Source of the DNA: Sphingobium yanoikuyae
Lineage (GTDB): Bacteria; Pseudomonadota; Alphaproteobacteria; Sphingomonadales; Sphingomonadaceae
Direction: 5' to 3'
Length of the DNA: 64,000 bases
NCBI RefSeq assembly: GCF_013001025.1
Contig: NZ_CP053021.1
Span: 3,252,001 to 3,316,000 of the forward strand
Below the pieces are notes generated by a model. That model made no database searches. It was given only the letters and a program-made list of their open reading frames with translations, and was not told where the DNA came from. Below, piece after piece: positions 49,775-59,444 of this stretch (positions are counted from its first letter, which is position 1; each line of letters starts with the position of its first letter). A program made the translations under genes and the position numbers.

Positions 49775-49785
49775 GCCCCCAACCC

Positions 49786-49859
49786 CCGTTCGTTTCGAGC
49801 GTGTCGAGAAACGGGCAAAATTGTGCTTCGCACTTCTCGACTTCGCTCGAAGCGAACGG
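49786..49859. repeat. Imperfect inverted repeat within the qhp operon
   Basis: CCGTTCGTTTCGAGCGTGTC (49786-49805) and its approximate reverse complement ending CGAAGCGAACGG (49848-49859) flank a loop with TTGTGCTTCGCACTT. It fills most of the only real gap of the operon (qhpB-qhpG). The TCGAGAA/TTCTCGA core repeats are typical of sphingomonad intergenic palindromes. Confidence 0.65.
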
Positions 49860-49877
49860 AAAGTGAGCGTATTACTT

Positions 49878-50981
49878 TCACGGCACCGCCACCATGCCGG
49901 CGCCGGTCGCGTCATTGCCGAGATCCCAGGTGGCTTCGAGTTTCAGCGTCTTCGCGTCATAGACCTCGATGTCGAAGCTGGCGCCGTAGATATAGAGCTT
50001 GGCGCCATCCATCGACATGCCGAAGCGGAAGCGCGATCGGCAGGGGAACTCCGCCTTGTCGATCACCGCGTTGGTGGAAAGGTCCATGTGCCAGAATTCG
50101 CAGCGCTTCGATCCCAGTGTGCCGTTGGTCACGACGGTATAGGCCTGCTTGCCGTCGGGCGTGATTTCAAGGCCGGCCATGGCGGTCGGTGCCGGGCCGA
50201 TCGGGGTGAAGTCGAACTGGCGGCTGTTGAGGTCGAACCGGGCGAGGCCGAACATCTTACTGTGGATATAGGGGTCGGCCGCGTTGAACAGCGACACATA
50301 TTGGCCGGGCGTGCGCAGCGTCTCCAGCGATCCGCCAAAGCCGACATTTTCCAGCCCCGTGCCTTCGGGCCGGGCCAGGTCGATGCGGTCGGTGGCCTTC
50401 AATGTCGCGGTATCGATGACGATCACCTTCTCGCCAAAGGCGTAGAGATATTTGCCGTCGCCCGACACCTTGAAAGCGACGCGAAAGCCGCCGATCGCCT
50501 TTTCATCATCCTTCTCGATCTCGGCGGTGCGCACCAGCTTGCCAAGCTTCAGGTCGACCACGCCATAGAGCGGCTTGCTGACCTTGTAGCGGTCCATTTC
50601 CTTGTCGATCTTGGTGATGATCGTATAGAAATAGCGGCCTGCCGGGTCCGCCACGCCGCCATAGAAGCGCACGCGATTGGGGCCGTCATTCAGGCTGAAC
50701 TTGCTGACGACCTTGCGGCTCGCCGCGTCGATTACCTCGATCCCGCTGGTGGTGATGGTCGACACATAGATGCGCTTGCCATCGTCCGACAGGGACATGG
50801 CGGTCGGCAGGCCGGTATCCAGCTTGATCTTCTGCGTGACCGCGCCCTTGCCCTCGTCAAAGACCAGCAGAACGTCGGGATAGGCGCCCATGAACAGGGT
50901 CGCCGCATGGGTGGGGATGGTCGCCAGCGCGGCAAGCCCCGCCGCCAGGACAAAGCGGATTTTCTGCATCGCGCGCCTCAT
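49878..50981 (-). CDS. qhpB: Quinohemoprotein amine dehydrogenase beta subunit
   Basis: A 367-residue periplasmic beta-propeller subunit. A signal peptide spans residues 1-26 (ending T-H-A). The mature protein shows repeated blades of the pattern D-x-x-S/T-x-K-V-V and D-G-K-R/Q-x-Y (for example S-L-S-D-D-G-K-R-I-Y-V, I-T-P-D-G-K-Q-A-Y). It forms part of the QHNDH alpha-beta-gamma heterotrimer, which oxidises primary amines. ATG 50981 overlaps the qhpC stop (ATGA). Confidence 0.9.
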   Translation of the reverse strand: MRRAMQKIRFVLAAGLAALATIPTHAATLFMGAYPDVLLVFDEGKGAVTQKIKLDTGLPTAMSLSDDGKRIYVSTITTSGIEVIDAASRKVVSKFSLNDGPNRVRFYGGVADPAGRYFYTIITKIDKEMDRYKVSKPLYGVVDLKLGKLVRTAEIEKDDEKAIGGFRVAFKVSGDGKYLYAFGEKVIVIDTATLKATDRIDLARPEGTGLENVGFGGSLETLRTPGQYVSLFNAADPYIHSKMFGLARFDLNSRQFDFTPIGPAPTAMAGLEITPDGKQAYTVVTNGTLGSKRCEFWHMDLSTNAVIDKAEFPCRSRFRFGMSMDGAKLYIYGASFDIEVYDAKTLKLEATWDLGNDATGAGMVAVP

Positions 50982-51358
50982 GGGAATACCAGGTCGAGAT
51001 TACGCCAGTCCTTGGTCGCGGTGGCGCAGTTGCTGGCCCAGTCGGGCGAATAATTCACATGGTCGGGCACCTGCACCGGCCAGAAGCAGGTGACGTAGCA
51101 GTCATAAATGTCGCGCTCGACCGGCTGGCACAGGCCCGCCGTGCCGCCGCCCGCATCCACTTCCCAGCCGGGCGAGAAGGACAGGGTACAGCCCATCGGC
51201 ACATGCGGACGCGGCGCCTGTTGCAGGGCGACGACATCCTCCTCCATGTCGGACGGCGTGGCGCCCGACGCAGCGGCGGCCTCGATCGCCGCCTCCATCT
51301 GCGTCACGGCGTCGTCGATCCGCCGCGCCTTTTTGTTGATGGCACGAAGATGCTTCAT
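50978..51358 (-). CDS. qhpC: QHNDH gamma subunit precursor (CTQ peptide)
   Basis: A 126-residue RiPP-like precursor that becomes the catalytic subunit. By the spacing of the Paracoccus and Pseudomonas mature proteins, all cross-link residues are present: Cys57-Glu66 (+9), Cys77-Asp83 (+6), Cys91-Asp99 (+8), and the cofactor pair Cys87-Trp93 (+6) that forms cysteine tryptophylquinone. Mature numbering is offset by 50, so the mature chain would begin near P-H-V-P-M-G-C and the leader (basic then acidic, no signal peptide) be about 50 residues. It has ATGA overlaps on both sides. Confidence 0.93.
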   Translation of the reverse strand: MKHLRAINKKARRIDDAVTQMEAAIEAAAASGATPSDMEEDVVALQQAPRPHVPMGCTLSFSPGWEVDAGGGTAGLCQPVERDIYDCYVTCFWPVQVPDHVNYSPDWASNCATATKDWRNLDLVFP

Positions 51359-52803
51359 GACAGCCCCTTTCGTTCAGCGAAATGCTCGAGGAAGCCGGGG
51401 TTCTTCACCGCCAACTCGCCATAGATATGCAGGCAGGTGTCGGTCCATTGCCGGATCCAGTCGCAATAATGGAGATTGGCGTGACCGGTGTCGCCATAGC
51501 GGACGAATGCCTCATGGTGGCAGCCGCCGGCGCAGAGCGGCCGCGCCCAGCAGCTCTGGCAATCATATTTGGCGCCGACATGGCCCCGGCTCAGGAAATC
51601 GCCCTGCTTGGCCCGGTCGATGCCGCTCGACACATGGCCCATCACATGGGTGTCGGCGTCGGTGAAGCGGTGGCAAGGCGACAGGTCGCCCGACGGGCTG
51701 ACCCCCATCAGCCCCATGCCCGCGCCGCAGGGATGCGATTTGTTGACGCCCGAAATCAGCTCGCTGATGGTCTCGCTGACATTGGTGAAGCCATGGACCT
51801 GCCCACGCAGCGCAAATTCCAGCCATTCGCGCGCCAGCAGGTTGAACTGCGCCAGCACGCTGTCCATGCCGTCGGCATTGATCGAATAGGCCCGCGTTTC
51901 CCCCGTCGTCACCGGCGCGAAGCCGACTTCGTGGAAACCCAGATCATCCTTTAGATGGCGGAAGATGCGCACGACATCGGTCACGCCTTCGGTCAGGGTG
52001 ACGCGCGCGGTCACCGCACGGGTGCGATGATGGGCAATCAGCGTGCGCAGCCGCGGCTCGATCACCGCATAGCTGCCCTTGCCATTCTTGTAGACGCGAT
52101 GCTTGTCCTGCAGTTCGGGCGGGCCGTCCATCGACACGGTGACGCCGACCCGATTGTCCGACAGGAAGGTGACGATCTCCGGCGTCAGCAAGGTGGCATT
52201 GGTGGTGAGGCTGTAGGTGATCCCCTTGCCCGCCGCCGCCGTCGCACCATTGGCATAATCGACCACATCGCGCAGAAGCTTGAAATTCATCAAGGTTTCG
52301 CCGCCGAAGAAGGTGATGTGGAGCGACGGGCGATGGGCCGCCTCAGCGATCAGCAGATTGACCGACGCCTTCGCCGTTTCCAGCGTCATATATTTGGGCT
52401 TGCCGGCCGGGGTCGCGATCTTGTCCGCGCCGAACTCATAGCAATAGGTGCAGGCGAGGTTGCACTGGTTGGTGATGTTGAGCACCAGCGCCTGGAGCGG
52501 GAAATCGGCCGGCGGCGCTTCGGGCACCGACACCGGCGCCGCGCCCAGATGGATGAGCTGCACCGCGCGCAATTCGCGGACCAGCGCCTCGGCTTCGGCC
52601 AGGTCGCCCTCCTCGCCCGCCAGTTCGCGGACCAGTGCGGCATGGCTCAGCTCCTGGCCATCGAGCCGGTCGAGCACGGCCTGCACCTGCGCATCGATCT
52701 CGAAGATGGCGCCGGCGCTCACCAGATAGACGAAGTCGCTGCCGCCGGCGGCAAAGCCATGATATTCGGCGCGGCGATAGGCGGGGGCCTGCATGACGGT
52801 CAT
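51355..52803 (-). CDS. qhpD: Radical SAM thioether-forming enzyme QhpD
   Basis: A 482-residue radical SAM/SPASM-type enzyme. The SAM cluster ligands are Cys114, Cys118 and Cys121 (C-N-L-A-C-T-Y-C). The C-terminal part has the auxiliary-cluster cysteines (C-G-A-G-M-G, S-P-C-H-R-F, Y-D-C-Q-S-C-W-A-R-P-L-C-A-G-G-C-H). The N-terminal ~95 residues are a peptide-recognition-like domain. Known QhpD makes the three Cys-to-Asp/Glu thioethers in QhpC. It overlaps qhpA and qhpC by 4 bp each. Confidence 0.93.
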   Translation of the reverse strand: MTVMQAPAYRRAEYHGFAAGGSDFVYLVSAGAIFEIDAQVQAVLDRLDGQELSHAALVRELAGEEGDLAEAEALVRELRAVQLIHLGAAPVSVPEAPPADFPLQALVLNITNQCNLACTYCYEFGADKIATPAGKPKYMTLETAKASVNLLIAEAAHRPSLHITFFGGETLMNFKLLRDVVDYANGATAAAGKGITYSLTTNATLLTPEIVTFLSDNRVGVTVSMDGPPELQDKHRVYKNGKGSYAVIEPRLRTLIAHHRTRAVTARVTLTEGVTDVVRIFRHLKDDLGFHEVGFAPVTTGETRAYSINADGMDSVLAQFNLLAREWLEFALRGQVHGFTNVSETISELISGVNKSHPCGAGMGLMGVSPSGDLSPCHRFTDADTHVMGHVSSGIDRAKQGDFLSRGHVGAKYDCQSCWARPLCAGGCHHEAFVRYGDTGHANLHYCDWIRQWTDTCLHIYGELAVKNPGFLEHFAERKGLS

Positions 52804-54536
52804 CGCGACACCTCCGGCTGGTCGAAGCGCTGATACATGGGCACGGTCACGACCAGATAGGACCGAGCACTCAGGGGCTTGCCGAATTTATCCTTTTCCG
52901 CCTTCGCCGTGGCGACGACCCAGACCTCGCCATAATTGTTGCGGCTGAACCGACGTTCGGGATTGGGGCCTTCCAGCCCCGGCGTGAAGAAGGCGGTGGG
53001 GCTCAAAGCGCCCACATATTTCATGTCGTCATCATAATAGACCGACATGAATTCCTGCATCGACCAGGTCGCGTCGACCGGGCCGATCGCGACGTCGTCG
53101 CCGGTGTTGGGCTTGCCATCCAGGCCATTGTCATAACCGATCGCCTCATACTGCTGATAGCCCTTGGCGAACTTCGTGCCGCCCAGCCGGGCCAGGCTCG
53201 TTTCCGGCGTGACCTTGAGATAATCGACCTTGCGATAGACCGGGAACGCCTTTTCCAGCACCGCGCCGCCAATGCCGACATCGCGCTGGCCGGCGGGCGC
53301 GCTGGCCGCGACATCGACGCTCAGCACCGCCTTGCCCGGCGTCGCCGACACGACCCTGGCGACGGTGACGCCCGCGCCCAGATCGACATCCGCCGCCGTC
53401 AGCGAGGCCGGCAGATTATGCCCCCAGATGGTGACCTCGACGCCCTTCGCCCCGGCCTTCACCGCGCCCGGCGTCACCGCCAGGATCGCGGGCGCGGCGG
53501 TCGCGCGAACCAGTTTCACATCATAGCCGAATTCCTGATATTCGCCCCAGAACCAGCGTCCTTCGGCGCGCTGCTGGTCGGGCGCGAACCACATCGTCTC
53601 GCGCGCCGGACTGCCCAGATCATCGGGCTTGCCCGGCGCCGCGCCGCCCTTGGACGAACCGCGCCAGCTATAGCCGGAATAGACGAGGCCGGTGCCGCTG
53701 CGGCTGATGGTCGCGCCGTTGGAGAGCGAGGTGAGCGACGCGCTGGTCTTGAACTCGTCCGCCGCCGCGCCCGGCGCCACCGTCATCGTGCCGACGAAGC
53801 GCCCCTGCCCCGGCACCGACGCCACCACCAGCCAGTCGCCCGCCAGCCGCGGCGCGCGCAGCCGCGAGCTCCAGGCGGCCCATTCGGGCGTATGCAGCCC
53901 TGCCACCTTGGGCATATAGGTCAGCGCATATTCGCCGCGCGTCATCTTGTCCTTGGGGTCGCGGCCGGCAGGCTGCTCGCTATCCTCGGCCGGGCGGCGA
54001 TATTGGGCATCGGCCTGCGAATAGAGGGCGACGTGCAGATCCTGCAACGTCTTCCATTCCAGCTTCGACCGGCGCCAGGACAAGGGCTGGGCAAAGGCAT
54101 GGCAGCTGGCGCAGGCGCCGCGCATCGTCTCGTTGGGCAGGACTTCGTCGACGATCCGTTTTTCGGGCAGATACATGACCGGCCGCGCCTCCTCCGGCGC
54201 CAGCCCGTGCGAGGCAGAGAGCGACTTGATGACCGCGCGCGATTCCTCGGGGGTGATGGGGAGGCCATTGAGGCGCACCATCCGCTTGATCGCCTGTGCC
54301 CAGCCCTCCGGCGTGGTGCGCACCCAGCTGATGCGCGACAGGTTGCCCTTGGCATCGGGCGCGTGACAGCTGCCGCATTTTTCCTGGACCAGCGGATCGG
54401 TGACGGGGATACCCTCCTCCGTCTCCTTCATCGTCGCGCCGTCGGGACCGCCATCGGCCCCGCTACCCCCTTGGGCCAGCACGACCGACGCAGAGAGCAA
54501 CGCCAACAGACCGAACTTCACCGGAAGCTGCTTCAC
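52800..54536 (-). CDS. qhpA: Quinohemoprotein amine dehydrogenase alpha subunit
   Basis: A 578-residue exported dihaem subunit. A signal peptide (1-21) is followed by two CxxCH haem c sites, Cys54-His58 (C-G-S-C-H) and Cys142-His146 (C-A-S-C-H), then Ig-like/beta domains in the C-terminal 350 residues. It passes electrons from CTQ to a periplasmic carrier. The start is GTG at 54536 with AGGGGGA upstream. It heads qhpADCBGFE; its 176-bp leader holds a palindrome. Family length matches (~500-580). Confidence 0.92.
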   Translation of the reverse strand: MKQLPVKFGLLALLSASVVLAQGGSGADGGPDGATMKETEEGIPVTDPLVQEKCGSCHAPDAKGNLSRISWVRTTPEGWAQAIKRMVRLNGLPITPEESRAVIKSLSASHGLAPEEARPVMYLPEKRIVDEVLPNETMRGACASCHAFAQPLSWRRSKLEWKTLQDLHVALYSQADAQYRRPAEDSEQPAGRDPKDKMTRGEYALTYMPKVAGLHTPEWAAWSSRLRAPRLAGDWLVVASVPGQGRFVGTMTVAPGAAADEFKTSASLTSLSNGATISRSGTGLVYSGYSWRGSSKGGAAPGKPDDLGSPARETMWFAPDQQRAEGRWFWGEYQEFGYDVKLVRATAAPAILAVTPGAVKAGAKGVEVTIWGHNLPASLTAADVDLGAGVTVARVVSATPGKAVLSVDVAASAPAGQRDVGIGGAVLEKAFPVYRKVDYLKVTPETSLARLGGTKFAKGYQQYEAIGYDNGLDGKPNTGDDVAIGPVDATWSMQEFMSVYYDDDMKYVGALSPTAFFTPGLEGPNPERRFSRNNYGEVWVVATAKAEKDKFGKPLSARSYLVVTVPMYQRFDQPEVSR

Positions 54537-54655
54537 CCTGATGTCCCCCTTTGGCGTCCGGTCTTTTGCCCTGGACGCGGCCCAATCTCAGGCGGGGGCT
54601 TTTTTGCCCCTCTGACCGGCATGACGGATGACGCCATGTCGATCCGCCATCAGAT

Positions 54656-54673
54656 TCTTGACGATCATCAAGA
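54656..54673. promoter_or_regulatory. Palindromic site upstream of qhpA
   Basis: TCTTGA-CGATCA-TCAAGA is a perfect 6-bp inverted repeat with a 6-bp centre, 120-137 bp upstream of the qhpA GTG. A GGGGC-TTTTTT-GCCCC hairpin (about 54595-54609) lies between it and the gene. No good -10 element was identified. Confidence 0.35.
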
Positions 54674-54712
54674 TTTTTCAGGCCAAGTAAAGAGGGGGTT
54701 GGAAAACAGGGT

Positions 54713-56896
54713 TCAGGCGAACATCTCCGGCACGATCGGCAGGGTGCGGATACGCTTGCCGGTCGCGGCATGCAGCGCATTGACCAGCGCCGGGATCACC
54801 GGCGGCAGCGCCGGCTCGCCCATGCCGGTCGGCGGATAATCGGTCTTCACGAACTCGACGATGATCTGCGGCGTATCGGGGATTCGCTGCAACGGATGGG
54901 TGTCGAAATTGGCCTGCTCCACCGCGCCGGCCACCTGCGTGATCTTCTGCCCGGCCAGTGCCTGGCCCAGCCCCTCGATCACCGACCCCTGCGCCTGGTG
55001 CAGCGCATTCATCGGATTGATGATCTGGCTGCCGACATCGCCCGCGACCCACACGGTCGCGACCTTTGGCATGCCATCGATCAGCGCCACCTCCAGCACC
55101 TCGGCGAAATAGCCCATATGGCTGTAGTAAAAGGCAAAGCCCTTGCCCCGCCCCTTGGGCAATTTCCCGCGATCGGCCCAGCCGCTCAGCGCCACAACCT
55201 TCTCGATCACGCCCTTGGCGCGGCCGGTGACGAAGGGCGGCGCATTGGGACCGCGCGGCAATTCGCGCGGTTCGCCCAGCAATTCGAGCATCAGCGTCGG
55301 CAGATCCTTGCCCGCCGCCTGCGCGACCTCGTCCAGGAACGCCTGGGTGACGAAAGCCAGCGCATTGGAACCGGGCGCGCGCAGCCAGCCGGTCGGCATG
55401 TTGGAGCTGAGGAAACTCTGTTCCAGCAGCACCGTGTCGATCAGGCCGGCGGGGATTTCGGTCGCCGGCATCTCGGCCGACCGCACCGGCTTGCCGTCCT
55501 TGCCGAAGGTCACGAAATGATCGTGGAAGGCGGTCAGCTTGCCCGCCTTGTCCAGCGCCGCGCGGAAGCCGTGCCAGCCAGCCGGGCGATAGAAATCGCG
55601 CTGGATATCCTGCTGGCGGTTATAGAGCAGCTTCACCGGCACGCCCGGCAATTGCGCCGCGATCGCCGCCGCCTGCACCATATAGTCGTTCATCAGCCGC
55701 CGGCCGAAGCCGCCACCGATGCGGGTGAAATTGATGCGGATCTTGTCCGGCGGCAGGTTCAGCGCCTTGGCCACCAGCCCGCGCCCGCTTTCCGGATTCT
55801 GCGTCGGCGCCCAGATCTCGACCGCGCCATCCTCGAACAGGGCGGTGCAGTTCTGCGGCTCCAGCGTGCCATGCGCCAGAAAGGGATAATCATATTGCGC
55901 GCTGACCGTCTTCGCCGCCCCGGCAAAGGCGGCATCCACATCCCCGGCGCGGACGATGTCGCCATCGGCCTTGCCCTTCAGCCGTTCGGCCGCCTGCACC
56001 GCATAGCCCTCGGTCGAAAAGCCGCTGACGGCGCTCATGTCCCATTCGACCTTCAGCGCCTCGCGCGCCTGGTTGGCGCTCCACCAGCTTGTCGACAGGA
56101 TGGCGACGCCGTCGAACAAGGATTCCGGCGTCCCGTCCCCCTTGATCGTCAGCACATGGGCCACGCCCGGCAGCGCCTTCACCGCGTCCAGATTGGCCGT
56201 CTTGAACGTCCCGCCAAAGGCCGGGCAGGTCTCCAGCACGGCATAGAGCATGCCCGGCAGCTTGAAATCGATCCCGAACAACGGCTTGCCCGCCACGATA
56301 GCCGGCGTATCCACGCCGCCGATCGACTGGCCGATGATGCGGAAATCCTTCGGGTCTTTCAGCGTCAATGTCGCCGGATCGGGCGGGGGCTGCTGTGCCG
56401 CGGCGGCGGCCAGCGCGGCATAGCTGATGCTCCTGCCCGACGCCGGATCGCTCACCTTGCCGCTGCCGGTCTTCAGCGTCGCGGGCGCTACGCCCCATTG
56501 TTGCGCCGCCGCCGCGACCAGCATCGCGCGCGCTGCCGCCCCGGCCTTGCGCGTCGGCAACCATTCGCGCGGCGTCGTGCGACTGCCCCCGGCCGTCTGC
56601 CCGCCGAATATCTTCTGGTCGGCATGGGTCTGCTCGATCGTCACCTGCGCCCAGTCGACGTCCATCTCCTCGGCAATCAGCATCGGCAGCATCGTCTTGG
56701 CGCCCTGCCCGATCTCGGCATTTTTCGCGCCGATGATGACGCGATTGTCGGGCAGGATGCGCACGAAGGCGGTCAATATCTGCGGCGTGCCCTCGGCCGC
56801 GCCGGCCAGCGGGATGTTGAGGTCGAACAACAGGCCGCCGCCCGCGACCAGCGAGGCGCTCAGGAAGCGGCGGCGCGACAGGATCGGCGCGTTCAT
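54713..56896 (-). CDS. Molybdenum hydroxylase large subunit, Tat-exported (IorB type)
   Basis: A 727-residue xanthine-dehydrogenase-family molybdopterin-binding subunit. The N-terminus [12 protein letters not shown] is a twin-arginine signal with a hydrophobic stretch, so it is folded in the cytosol and sent to the periplasm. G-G-G-F-G-R-R near residue 380 marks the cofactor-binding region, and G-E-P-A-L-P-P at about 700 holds the catalytic Glu of the isoquinoline oxidoreductase/aldehyde oxidase group. ATG 56896 overlaps the small subunit (ATGA). Substrate: likely an aldehyde or N-heterocycle. It lies 176 bp upstream of qhpA. Confidence 0.88.
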   Translation of the reverse strand: MNAPILSRRRFLSASLVAGGGLLFDLNIPLAGAAEGTPQILTAFVRILPDNRVIIGAKNAEIGQGAKTMLPMLIAEEMDVDWAQVTIEQTHADQKIFGGQTAGGSRTTPREWLPTRKAGAAARAMLVAAAAQQWGVAPATLKTGSGKVSDPASGRSISYAALAAAAAQQPPPDPATLTLKDPKDFRIIGQSIGGVDTPAIVAGKPLFGIDFKLPGMLYAVLETCPAFGGTFKTANLDAVKALPGVAHVLTIKGDGTPESLFDGVAILSTSWWSANQAREALKVEWDMSAVSGFSTEGYAVQAAERLKGKADGDIVRAGDVDAAFAGAAKTVSAQYDYPFLAHGTLEPQNCTALFEDGAVEIWAPTQNPESGRGLVAKALNLPPDKIRINFTRIGGGFGRRLMNDYMVQAAAIAAQLPGVPVKLLYNRQQDIQRDFYRPAGWHGFRAALDKAGKLTAFHDHFVTFGKDGKPVRSAEMPATEIPAGLIDTVLLEQSFLSSNMPTGWLRAPGSNALAFVTQAFLDEVAQAAGKDLPTLMLELLGEPRELPRGPNAPPFVTGRAKGVIEKVVALSGWADRGKLPKGRGKGFAFYYSHMGYFAEVLEVALIDGMPKVATVWVAGDVGSQIINPMNALHQAQGSVIEGLGQALAGQKITQVAGAVEQANFDTHPLQRIPDTPQIIVEFVKTDYPPTGMGEPALPPVIPALVNALHAATGKRIRTLPIVPEMFA

Positions 56897-57360
56897 GCCT
56901 TCGCTCCCGCCCTGGCCGCATCCTTGATCGCGGCGCGGATGCGGACATAGGTGGAGCAGCGGCACAGATTGCCCATCATCGCCGCATCAATATCCTCGTC
57001 ACTGGGATCGGGCGTAGTCGCCAGCAGCGCGCTCGCGCTCATGATCTGCCCGGCCTGGCAATAGCCGCATTGCGGCACGTCCAGCTTGACCCAGGCATCC
57101 GATATCCGCTTGCCCGCATCGCTCTGCGCCACCGCCTCGATCGTGGTGATCGCCATGCCCTGCGCCTCGCCGATCGGCGTCTGGCAGGCGCGCGCCGGGC
57201 TGCCGTCGATATGCACGGTGCAGGCGCCGCACAGCCCCGCGCCACAACCGAACTTGGTGCCGACCATGTCCAGATCCTCGCGCAGTGCCCACAGCAGCGG
57301 CTTGGCCGGATCGGCCTCCACCGTGCGCGTCTGTCCATTGACCTTGAGACTGATCGCCAT
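56893..57360 (-). CDS. (2Fe-2S) small subunit of molybdenum hydroxylase (IorA type)
   Basis: A 155-residue ferredoxin-type subunit with two 2Fe-2S sites. The plant-type set is [12 protein letters not shown] (near 44-55) plus C-Q-T-P (68). The second set is C-G-Y-C-Q-A-G-Q (near 108) and N-L-C-R-C-S-T-Y (near 140). It relays electrons from the Mo site. ATG 57360 gives the normal start; the longer frame is an artefact. No FAD subunit or cytochrome is adjacent, as in IorAB. It has no signal of its own and would be carried out by the Tat partner. Confidence 0.9.
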   Translation of the reverse strand: MAISLKVNGQTRTVEADPAKPLLWALREDLDMVGTKFGCGAGLCGACTVHIDGSPARACQTPIGEAQGMAITTIEAVAQSDAGKRISDAWVKLDVPQCGYCQAGQIMSASALLATTPDPSDEDIDAAMMGNLCRCSTYVRIRAAIKDAARAGAKA

Positions 57361-57548
57361 CGCCCTACCCCCGCTCAACCTTTGATTGTCGCGCGCAAAA
57401 TAGATGGCAGAAAGGCACGGCCTGTCCAGAGGCTTCGAGGACAGTCGTCCAAGCCCCGGAAAAGCGATCGCTTTCGCAAGGCCCGGCTTGACTTGGCGCC
57501 CGCGCGCCTGTCTCTCCCTGTCCATCCCTATTCGCGACAGGAATTGCC

Positions 57549-59375
57549 ATGACCGTCCGTATCTCGCTCGCGCTGCTCCTTGCCCTCGGCGCCTCCGCCC
57601 CGATCCTGGCCCAAGCCCCAACCACGACGCCCGCCTCGGCCACCGCTCAGGAAGACAAGGCGCTGCTCGCCTTCCTCGACCAGGCGTTCGACCAGCAACT
57701 GGCGCTCAGCCCGGAATCGATGACCAGCCTTGGCCTCAAGACCGACTATGGCAAGCTGGACGATTATAGCGAACGGGCCGACGCCCGCAGCCTGGCGCTG
57801 CAGGAACAGCAGCTCGCCGAACTGCATCGCCGCTTCTCGCCCGAACGGCTCGGCCCCTCGGCGCGGCTCAGCTATCGTCTGTTCGAAGCGCAGGTGGCGA
57901 CATCGAAGCAGCAGGCGCCCTTTGCCAAATATGCCTTCCCAGTGTCCACCAATGGCAGCCCGGCGGGCAACATCCCGGTCTTCCTGATTAACGAACATCG
58001 CGTCGACAGCGTCGCCGATGCCCAGGCCTATATTGCCCGCCTGCGCGACAGCGAGCGGGTGATGAACGAGGTCGCGACCAAGATGCGCGACCAGGCGGCA
58101 CAGGGCATCGTCCCGCCCAAGATGGTGTTCGCCCCCGCCCGCGCCGACGCGAAGAAGGTGATCAGCGGCGCGCCCTTCGATCAGGGACCGGACTCCACCC
58201 TGTTCGCCGATTTCAAGAAGAAGGTCGGCGCGCTCAAGGCATCGGATACGGAAAAGGCCAAGCTGATCGCGGACGCACAGGCCGCGCTGACCGGCCCCTT
58301 CGCCAAGGGTTTCCAGACCCTATTCGCCGCGCTCGATGCGATCGAACCCAGGGCCAAGGGCAATGACGGCGCCTGGAGCCTGCCGGGTGGCGAGGCCTAT
58401 TATGATGCCCGCCTCGCCTTCTACACCACCACCAGCCTCAACGCTGACCAGATCCACCAGATCGGCCTGGACCAGGTGAAGGCGATCCGGGCGGAGATGG
58501 AGGCGGTAAAGGCGCGGATCGGCTTTGCCGGATCGCTGACCGATTTCTTCCAGGCGCTGCGCACCGATCCCAAGTTCAAATATCCCAATGATGCCGCCGG
58601 CCGCGAAGCCTATCTGGCGGACGCCCGCGCCGCCATCGCCCAGACCATGGACGCCGCGCCGCGCTTCTTCCGCGTCCTGCCCAAGGCGAAGCTGGAAGTG
58701 CGCGCGGTCGAGGCCTGGCGGCAGGAAACCGCCTCGGTCGCCTTCTACAACCAGCCCGCGCCGGACGGATCGCGCCCCGGCATCTTCTACGTCAACCTCG
58801 CCGACATGAATCAGGTGCAGAAGCCGCAGGTCGCAGCGATCGCCCATCATGAAGGCGCGCCGGGCCATCATTTCCAGATCGCCCGCGCGCAGGAACTGCC
58901 CGACCTGCCCAAATTCCGCCGCTTCGGCTATTATGGCGCCTATACCGAAGGCTGGGGCCTCTATAGCGAGCGCCTGGCCAAGGAAATGGGCGCCTATCGC
59001 GATCCCTATTCGGAATTCGGCATGCTCTCGCTGCAGATGTGGCGCGCGATCCGGCTGGTCACCGACACCGGCCTGCATGCCAAGCGCTGGACGCGCGAAC
59101 AGGCGATCCAGTATTTCCGCGACAATGCGCCCCTGTCGGAACGCGACATCGTCAAGGAAGTCGATCGCTACATCAACAATCCGGGCCAGGCGACCAGCTA
59201 CATGATCGGCCAGATTCGCATCACGCAGTTGCGCAAGGAAGCCGAGCAGGCGCTGGGCGCGAAGTTCGACATTCGCGACTTCCATGAAGTGGTGCTGGCC
59301 AATGGCGCCCTGCCACTCGACGTGCTGGGCGAACAGGTCCAGGCCTATATCGCGGTCACCAAGGCCAAGGGCTGA
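57549..59375 (+). CDS. DUF885 family exported putative metallopeptidase
   Basis: A 608-residue exported protein. A signal peptide (1-22, ending I-L-A-Q-A) precedes helical domains. The zinc-site motif is His433-His434-Glu435 in [10 protein letters not shown], with a downstream Glu in [10 protein letters not shown]. This matches DUF885, which is distantly related to M32/M3-like peptidases. AGGAA precedes ATG 57549. It is a single-gene unit ending at a strong hairpin. Physiological substrate unknown; a dipeptidase-like role is plausible. Confidence 0.87.
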   Translation: MTVRISLALLLALGASAPILAQAPTTTPASATAQEDKALLAFLDQAFDQQLALSPESMTSLGLKTDYGKLDDYSERADARSLALQEQQLAELHRRFSPERLGPSARLSYRLFEAQVATSKQQAPFAKYAFPVSTNGSPAGNIPVFLINEHRVDSVADAQAYIARLRDSERVMNEVATKMRDQAAQGIVPPKMVFAPARADAKKVISGAPFDQGPDSTLFADFKKKVGALKASDTEKAKLIADAQAALTGPFAKGFQTLFAALDAIEPRAKGNDGAWSLPGGEAYYDARLAFYTTTSLNADQIHQIGLDQVKAIRAEMEAVKARIGFAGSLTDFFQALRTDPKFKYPNDAAGREAYLADARAAIAQTMDAAPRFFRVLPKAKLEVRAVEAWRQETASVAFYNQPAPDGSRPGIFYVNLADMNQVQKPQVAAIAHHEGAPGHHFQIARAQELPDLPKFRRFGYYGAYTEGWGLYSERLAKEMGAYRDPYSEFGMLSLQMWRAIRLVTDTGLHAKRWTREQAIQYFRDNAPLSERDIVKEVDRYINNPGQATSYMIGQIRITQLRKEAEQALGAKFDIRDFHEVVLANGALPLDVLGEQVQAYIAVTKAKG

Positions 59376-59386
59376 ACCGCCCTACG

Positions 59387-59424
59387 CACCCGGCTTGTCC
59401 CGCCAGCAGGGGACAAGCCGGGTG
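59387..59424. terminator. Perfect 15-bp hairpin between convergent genes
   Basis: CACCCGGCTTGTCCC (59387-59401) and GGGACAAGCCGGGTG (59410-59424) with an 8-nt loop, between the DUF885 stop and the siderophore receptor stop. No long T run follows on either strand. Confidence 0.55.
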
Positions 59425-59444
59425 AAGGCGGCACTCCCTGCCCC

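Noticed and set aside
46418..51358. A new bacteriocin or lantibiotic system (small peptide, radical SAM, protease, ABC exporter)
   Set aside because: The gene set and the residue spacing in the small peptide match the known QHNDH maturation system, with dihaem and beta-propeller subunits alongside, so an antimicrobial peptide is not the best reading.
54770..56950. A 726-codon plus-strand open frame
   Set aside because: It is antisense to the molybdenum hydroxylase; Arg/Gln/Leu-rich with no motif.
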